Assembly (NCBI GenBank): GCA_014380705.1
Contig: JACMJI010000083.1
Span: 1-9,750, forward strand
Length of the DNA stretch: 9,750 nt
DNA from: Gorillibacterium sp.
GTDB lineage: Bacteria > Bacillota > Bacilli > Paenibacillales > NBRC-103111
Direction of reading: 5' to 3'
Each line of letters opens with the position of its first letter. Position 1 is the first letter of the stretch. The translations under genes were made by a program, and so were the position numbers. This document shows positions 6,471 to 9,750 of the stretch, in pieces. The notes below the pieces were generated by a model that saw nothing but the letters and a program-made list of their open reading frames with translations, was not told the DNA's origin and searched no databases.

Positions 6471-9083
6471 CTAAAACTTGCCATAGAAGGCATTTCTATA
6501 AATTTCCGCCAATTCAGTGACAAGCGGCATTCTTGGGTTAGCCGTTGTGCATTGATCCTCGAAAGCCCGATCGGCCAAGTAATCGACTCTTGCTTCAAAA
6601 TCCTTGGAATTCACGCCAACCTTTTGGAAGGAATCCTCGATACCAAGCTTTGCGGACAATTCCCGGATTGCTTTGATTAAGCTGTCTACCCCTTCTTCCG
6701 TCGTGCGAGCAGGGAAGCCTAAGAAACGCGAAATTTCAGCATAACGCTTATCTGCAATAAAGTGTGTGTATTTAGGGAATGAAGCAAATTTTGTTGGTTT
6801 TTGTGCATTGTAATGGATAACGTGTGGCATGAGAATGGCATTCGTGCGTCCGTGGGACGTATGGAATTCTGCACCCCATTTGTGCGCAAGACTGTGGTTA
6901 ATACCAAGGAAGGAGTTAGCGAAAGCCATACCCGCCATGGTTGATGCGTTGTGCATATGCTCACGAGCGTTATGATCACCTGTAGTATAGGACTTCTCAA
7001 GATGTTCAAACACGAGTTGGATTGCTTTCAAAGCAAGCCCATCCGTGAAATCATTAGCCATAACAGAGACGTAAGCTTCAATTGCGTGCGTTAGTACATC
7101 AAGGCCCGTATCCGCTACTGCTACTTTAGGCAGGGAGTAGACAAAGTCTGGATCGATGATCGCTACGTCTGGAGTCAGCTCATAGTCAGCTAATGGATAT
7201 TTGGTGTTATTGCCTTGCGTTTTGTCCGTGATAACGGAGAAAGATGTAACTTCCGATCCCGTACCCGAGGTCGTTGGAATCGCAACAAACTGCGCTTTTT
7301 GACCAAGACGCGGGTATTTGTAGATCCGTTTGCGGATGTCCATGAACTTTTGTTTCAGGTTGTTAAAATCGGTATCTGGGTATTCATAGAATAACCACAT
7401 CGCTTTAGCTGCATCCATTGGGGAACCGCCACCGAGTGCGATGATACAGTCCGGTTTGAAGCTCGTCATCATCGCAGCACCACGTTCAACCGTTGTCGTC
7501 GATGGATCTGGCTCGACATCGGAGAATACTTCAATAAACACAGGTGTTTGACGTTTGCGCAAGTAATGCTCAACCTTTTCTACATATCCAAGCTTCACCA
7601 TAACAGGGTCTGTAACGATCAGAACACGGCTAATGTCAGGCATTTTGGATAAGTATTGCGTTGACCCCTTCTCGAAATAAATCTTGGAAGGAACCTTAAA
7701 CCATTGCATGTTTACGGTGCGATGAGCAACGCGCTTCACGTTAATCAAGTTAACTGCAGTAACGTTAGAGGAGGTTGCATTGCGACCATAAGATCCGCAG
7801 CCAAGTGTAAGGGAAGGCATATTTGTATTATAGATATCACCGATCGCACCTTGGGTCGAAGGGGAGTTTACAATAATCCGACCTGTTTGCAAACGATCCG
7901 AGAAAGCTTGAATTACGGTATCGTCGTAGGAATGAATAACGGAGGAGTGACCCATACCGCCAAAGGAAACAATTTGCGCTGCACGATCAATACCCTCTTG
8001 AGCGTTCTTCACACGGTATGCTGCAAGAACCGGGCTCAGTTTTTCTGCTGAAAGCGGGAATTTCGTACCAACTCCAGTAAGCTCAGCTACCAAAATCTTG
8101 GTGTCTGCTGGAACCTTCAAACCAGCCATAGCTGCAATCTTCGTTGCAGGCTGACCGACGATGCCGGGGTTAACGGCACATTTTTCAGGGTGCATAGCCA
8201 TTTTGGTCAGTTGAACAACTTCGTCCTTGGAGAGGAAGTAACAGCCTTTGCTGATCATGAGGCGTTTGGTTTCTTCATAAATAGGCTCTTCTATAATAAC
8301 GGCTTGCTCGGAAGCGCAGATCATACCGTTGTCAAATGTTTTAGAAAGGATGAGGTCGGTTACGGCTTGCTCAAGTATAGCTGTTTTCTCGATAAAGCAA
8401 GGAACGTTTCCGGGACCAACACCTAGTGCCGGTTTACCACAGCTATAAGCAGCTTTAACCATTCCTGAACCACCAGTAGCTAGAATTAAAGCAATGCCTG
8501 GGTGATTCATAAGTACGTTTGTAGCATCCATTGATGGTTTCTCTATCCACTGGATACAACCTTCTGGAGCGCCGTGCTTGACAGCTGCTTCATAAAGAAT
8601 ACGAGCAGATTCTTTGCTGCATTTCTGTGCTGAAGGGTGGAAGCCGAAAATAATCGGATTACGTGTTTTAATGGAGATAAGGGCTTTAAACATAACAGTA
8701 GATGTGGGATTGGTCACAGGTGTAATTCCCATAACAACACCGACTGGCTCAGCGATTTTTTGGAAATTCTCATAAACGTTTTCCTCAATAACTCCAACGG
8801 TTTTGTCGTACTTGATGCTGTGATAAATATATTCGGTAGCGAAGATGTTCTTGGTGATTTTGTCCTCGTAAACACCGCGTCCCGTTTCTTCAACAGCTAA
8901 TTTAGCAAGATACATATGTTGATCAAGTCCTGCAAGTGCCATTTCTTGAACAATTTTATCAATTTGGTCTTGCGTCATGGTCATGAAAACATCCTGTGCT
9001 TTCTTAGCCTTTTCCACCAATTGATTAATATCGTCTTGGACCGAGTTTTTCTCTTGTACGATTTTGGTCTCATCTACTGCCAT
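6471..9083 (-). CDS. adhE: Bifunctional acetaldehyde-CoA/alcohol dehydrogenase
   Basis: This 870-residue fusion enzyme reduces acetyl-CoA to acetaldehyde and then to ethanol, oxidising two NADH. The N-terminal aldehyde dehydrogenase part (about 1-445) carries the catalytic cysteine C256 in FDNGMICASEQ, and the GPGNVP turn at 223-228. The C-terminal iron-dependent alcohol dehydrogenase part (about 460-870) has the nucleotide-binding GGGSPMDAAK (551-560) and TTSGTGSEVT (604-613). The iron ligands expected by alignment with E. coli AdhE are D662, H666, H730 and H744. Next to H744 the sequence is HTSHGRTN rather than the usual HxPHGxAN, but the ligand itself is kept. The start at 9083 has GGAGG (9097-9093) 9 nt upstream. 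It is the first gene of the cluster, under the promoter at 9122-9150. AdhE homologues assemble into spirosome filaments, which is a family property and not seen here. Confidence 0.97.
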   Translation of the reverse strand: MAVDETKIVQEKNSVQDDINQLVEKAKKAQDVFMTMTQDQIDKIVQEMALAGLDQHMYLAKLAVEETGRGVYEDKITKNIFATEYIYHSIKYDKTVGVIEENVYENFQKIAEPVGVVMGITPVTNPTSTVMFKALISIKTRNPIIFGFHPSAQKCSKESARILYEAAVKHGAPEGCIQWIEKPSMDATNVLMNHPGIALILATGGSGMVKAAYSCGKPALGVGPGNVPCFIEKTAILEQAVTDLILSKTFDNGMICASEQAVIIEEPIYEETKRLMISKGCYFLSKDEVVQLTKMAMHPEKCAVNPGIVGQPATKIAAMAGLKVPADTKILVAELTGVGTKFPLSAEKLSPVLAAYRVKNAQEGIDRAAQIVSFGGMGHSSVIHSYDDTVIQAFSDRLQTGRIIVNSPSTQGAIGDIYNTNMPSLTLGCGSYGRNATSSNVTAVNLINVKRVAHRTVNMQWFKVPSKIYFEKGSTQYLSKMPDISRVLIVTDPVMVKLGYVEKVEHYLRKRQTPVFIEVFSDVEPDPSTTTVERGAAMMTSFKPDCIIALGGGSPMDAAKAMWLFYEYPDTDFNNLKQKFMDIRKRIYKYPRLGQKAQFVAIPTTSGTGSEVTSFSVITDKTQGNNTKYPLADYELTPDVAIIDPDFVYSLPKVAVADTGLDVLTHAIEAYVSVMANDFTDGLALKAIQLVFEHLEKSYTTGDHNAREHMHNASTMAGMAFANSFLGINHSLAHKWGAEFHTSHGRTNAILMPHVIHYNAQKPTKFASFPKYTHFIADKRYAEISRFLGFPARTTEEGVDSLIKAIRELSAKLGIEDSFQKVGVNSKDFEARVDYLADRAFEDQCTTANPRMPLVTELAEIYRNAFYGKF

Positions 9084-9121
9084 ATCCGATTGCCTCCGTT
9101 CTATGTTTAGCTTACTTTTTT

Positions 9122-9150
9122 ATTATAAGACTTTGTGCATTAAATCACAA
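9122..9150 (-). promoter_or_regulatory. Sigma-A promoter of adhE(-pflB-pflA)
   Basis: On the minus strand, -35 TTGTGA (9150-9145), a 17-bp spacer, and the perfect -10 TATAAT (9127-9122). The expected start is near 9115, giving a leader of about 30 nt before the adhE ATG. Confidence 0.8.
9133..9150 (-). promoter_or_regulatory. Rex-type operator overlapping the adhE -35 element and spacer
   Basis: On the plus strand, TTGTGCATTAAATCACAA. The outer five bases on each side are a perfect inverted repeat (TTGTG/CACAA). The site matches the usual Rex pattern TTGTGAAWWWWTTCACAA at 16 of 18 positions. It covers the -35 hexamer and most of the spacer, so a bound repressor would block RNA polymerase. 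Rex releases DNA when NADH is high, which is when ethanol formation is useful. No rex gene is in the window. Confidence 0.6.
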
Positions 9151-9166
9151 GTGATTTAAATCACTT
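9149..9166 (-). promoter_or_regulatory. Fnr/Crp-type palindrome centred near -42 of the adhE promoter
   Basis: AAGTGATTTAAATCACTT is a perfect 18-bp palindrome. It contains GTGA-N6-TCAC, the core of the Bacillus Fnr site TGTGA-N6-TCACA. Its centre at 9157.5 is about 42 bp upstream of the predicted start, the classic class II activator position for Crp/Fnr proteins. It shares the bases AA (9149-9150) with the Rex-type site. Confidence 0.6.
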
Positions 9167-9430
9167 ATTTATGAAAACAATGAAAATATGGCCATAATCA
9201 AGTTGCTTTTATCATTTATCACACACTTTCAATATATTTATTAGCATACCCAAGTTCTCTTTTAAATAATACACCTTATTTTACCTCTTGTTAAGTCCCC
9301 AATTATGACAAATGTCGCATTTAAAACGCTAATTGAGCCACTTATAAACCAAATCAACTGCCCAAAGAAAAGTCTTTGTTTGGAATCAGAATGAACCTTG
9401 TATAATTTTTATGCCCAGAAACCAACAGTC
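9167..9430. other. AT-rich gene-free stretch upstream of the adhE control region
   Basis: There is no supported open frame. Besides the possible second adhE promoter it holds a small palindrome GACA-AA-TGTC near 9307-9316, a CAAAGA/TCTTTG stem at 9363-9378, and a plus-strand TATAAT at 9401-9406 with only a poor -35. A plus-strand transcript from there would run into the inverted-repeat element and has no gene in the window. Confidence 0.5.
9266..9294 (-). promoter_or_regulatory. Possible second, upstream promoter for adhE
   Basis: On the minus strand, TTAACA (9294-9289), a 17-bp spacer and TATTAT (9271-9266). Each hexamer differs from the sigma-A consensus at one base. It would give a leader of about 175 nt running through the Rex/Fnr region. 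AT-rich sequence makes chance matches common. Confidence 0.35.
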
Positions 9431-9593
9431 AGGCTGCCCAAAAACCAAGGACGTTACACATTTGTATATTGGCTTCAGGCACTCTTGAAATGGCATCCTC
9501 CGATTAGATCAAGGAAAGGATGCCATTTCAAAGGCGCCACGTAAACTCTACGCTCAACAAATAAATCCTCTACTTTTGATTTTTGGGCAGCCT
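9431..9593. mobile_element. MITE-like element, 163 bp, with 14-bp terminal inverted repeats
   Basis: AGGCTGCCCAAAAA (9431-9444) and its exact complement TTTTTGGGCAGCCT (9580-9593) bound a 163-bp stretch. Its centre holds a perfect 15-bp inverted repeat: TTGAAATGGCATCCT at 9485-9499 with its complement at 9517-9531, around a 17-nt loop. There is no transposase. The size, perfect ends and internal palindrome fit a miniature inverted-repeat element mobilised in trans. No clear target duplication is seen: the flanks are CAGTC on the left and TAAAT on the right. A nested RNA hairpin or regulatory structure is the alternative. Confidence 0.55.
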
Positions 9594-9615
9594 TAAATAA
9601 TATTTCATTAGCGTT

Positions 9616-9635
9616 AGGCACTGCCAGGCACTGCC
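9616..9635. repeat. Tandem duplication of a 10-bp unit
   Basis: AGGCACTGCC occurs twice head-to-tail at 9616-9625 and 9626-9635. It lies in non-coding DNA 22 bp beyond the right end of the MITE-like element. It looks like replication slippage. Confidence 0.8.
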
Positions 9636-9649
9636 TTCGGTCCTCTTTA

Positions 9650-9669
9650 TGTGGTGGAGATACACCACA
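9650..9669. repeat. Short inverted repeat next to the direct repeats
   Basis: TGTGGTG (9650-9656), loop GAGATA, CACCACA (9663-9669): a perfect 7-bp stem. Its right arm overlaps the first copy of the 23-bp direct repeat. Confidence 0.5.
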
Positions 9670-9749
9670 CATCTGAACCTAGACTCACTATTCCTGAAAC
9701 TAACTTCACTTATTTCTCTCCCGCCCCCACACATCTGAACCTAGATTCA
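9665..9749. repeat. Pair of 23-bp direct repeats at the window edge
   Basis: The 23-bp unit, containing ACATCTGAACCTAGA, occurs at 9665-9687 and 9727-9749 with a single difference (C or T at position 20). The period is 62 bp, and the intervening 39 bp are unique. The second copy ends one base before the window ends, so more copies may follow. Confidence 0.7.
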
Positions 9750-9750
9750 A

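Noticed and set aside
9475..9672. Minus-strand open frame of 65 codons at the right end
   Set aside because: It runs across the internal palindrome and one end of the MITE-like element and across the 10-bp tandem repeat. Its openness looks accidental.
9665..9749. CRISPR array
   Set aside because: Only two 23-bp copies are seen, the repeat lacks a typical CRISPR sequence or palindrome, and no cas gene is in the window.

Overview
This looks like a chromosomal segment from a facultatively anaerobic Gram-positive (Bacillota), most likely Paenibacillus or a close relative. The reasons are the strong purine-rich Shine-Dalgarno (SD) sites (GGAGG), a consensus sigma-A promoter, the low-to-mid GC content, and an adhE-pflB-pflA cluster behind Rex-like and Fnr-like sites. 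The genus is inferred from general resemblance, not from a marker gene.

Left part (1-1533). The start of an unidentified minus-strand gene runs off the left edge (76 to 1). Next is a minus-strand terminator (242-212), then an open frame without a convincing start (523-290). That frame directly follows the stop codon of a TSUP/TauE-SafE membrane permease (1288-524, minus). A 245-bp divergent spacer follows. From it, a plus-strand GT-C/GT39-like membrane glycosyltransferase (1549-2844) is read from a GTG start.

Middle (2845-3058). The glycosyltransferase and pflA converge on a GC-rich spacer with two related hairpins and a 27-bp exact direct repeat. It has the character of a dispersed intergenic repeat.

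Fermentation cluster (3059-9150, minus strand, transcribed adhE -> pflB -> pflA). AdhE turns acetyl-CoA into ethanol and regenerates NAD+. PflB splits pyruvate to acetyl-CoA plus formate. PflA installs the glycyl radical on PflB. Together they form the pyruvate-to-formate-plus-ethanol branch of mixed-acid fermentation. A sigma-A promoter sits before adhE: TTGTGA, 17 bp, TATAAT. A Rex-type operator covers its -35 hexamer and spacer. A perfect GTGA-N6-TCAC palindrome is centred near -42. This layout would join NADH/NAD+ sensing to oxygen sensing. The adhE-pflB junction carries a long stem-loop, and the pflB-pflA junction carries an intrinsic terminator or attenuator.

Right edge (9167-9750). I see no convincing gene here. 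The stretch holds a 163-bp MITE-like element with 14-bp terminal inverted repeats, a 10-bp tandem duplication, and two near-identical 23-bp direct repeats 62 bp apart at the window edge.

The genes themselves are ordinary. The interest lies in the regulatory DNA, the repeats and a few odd protein ends. I found no convincing new multi-gene system.
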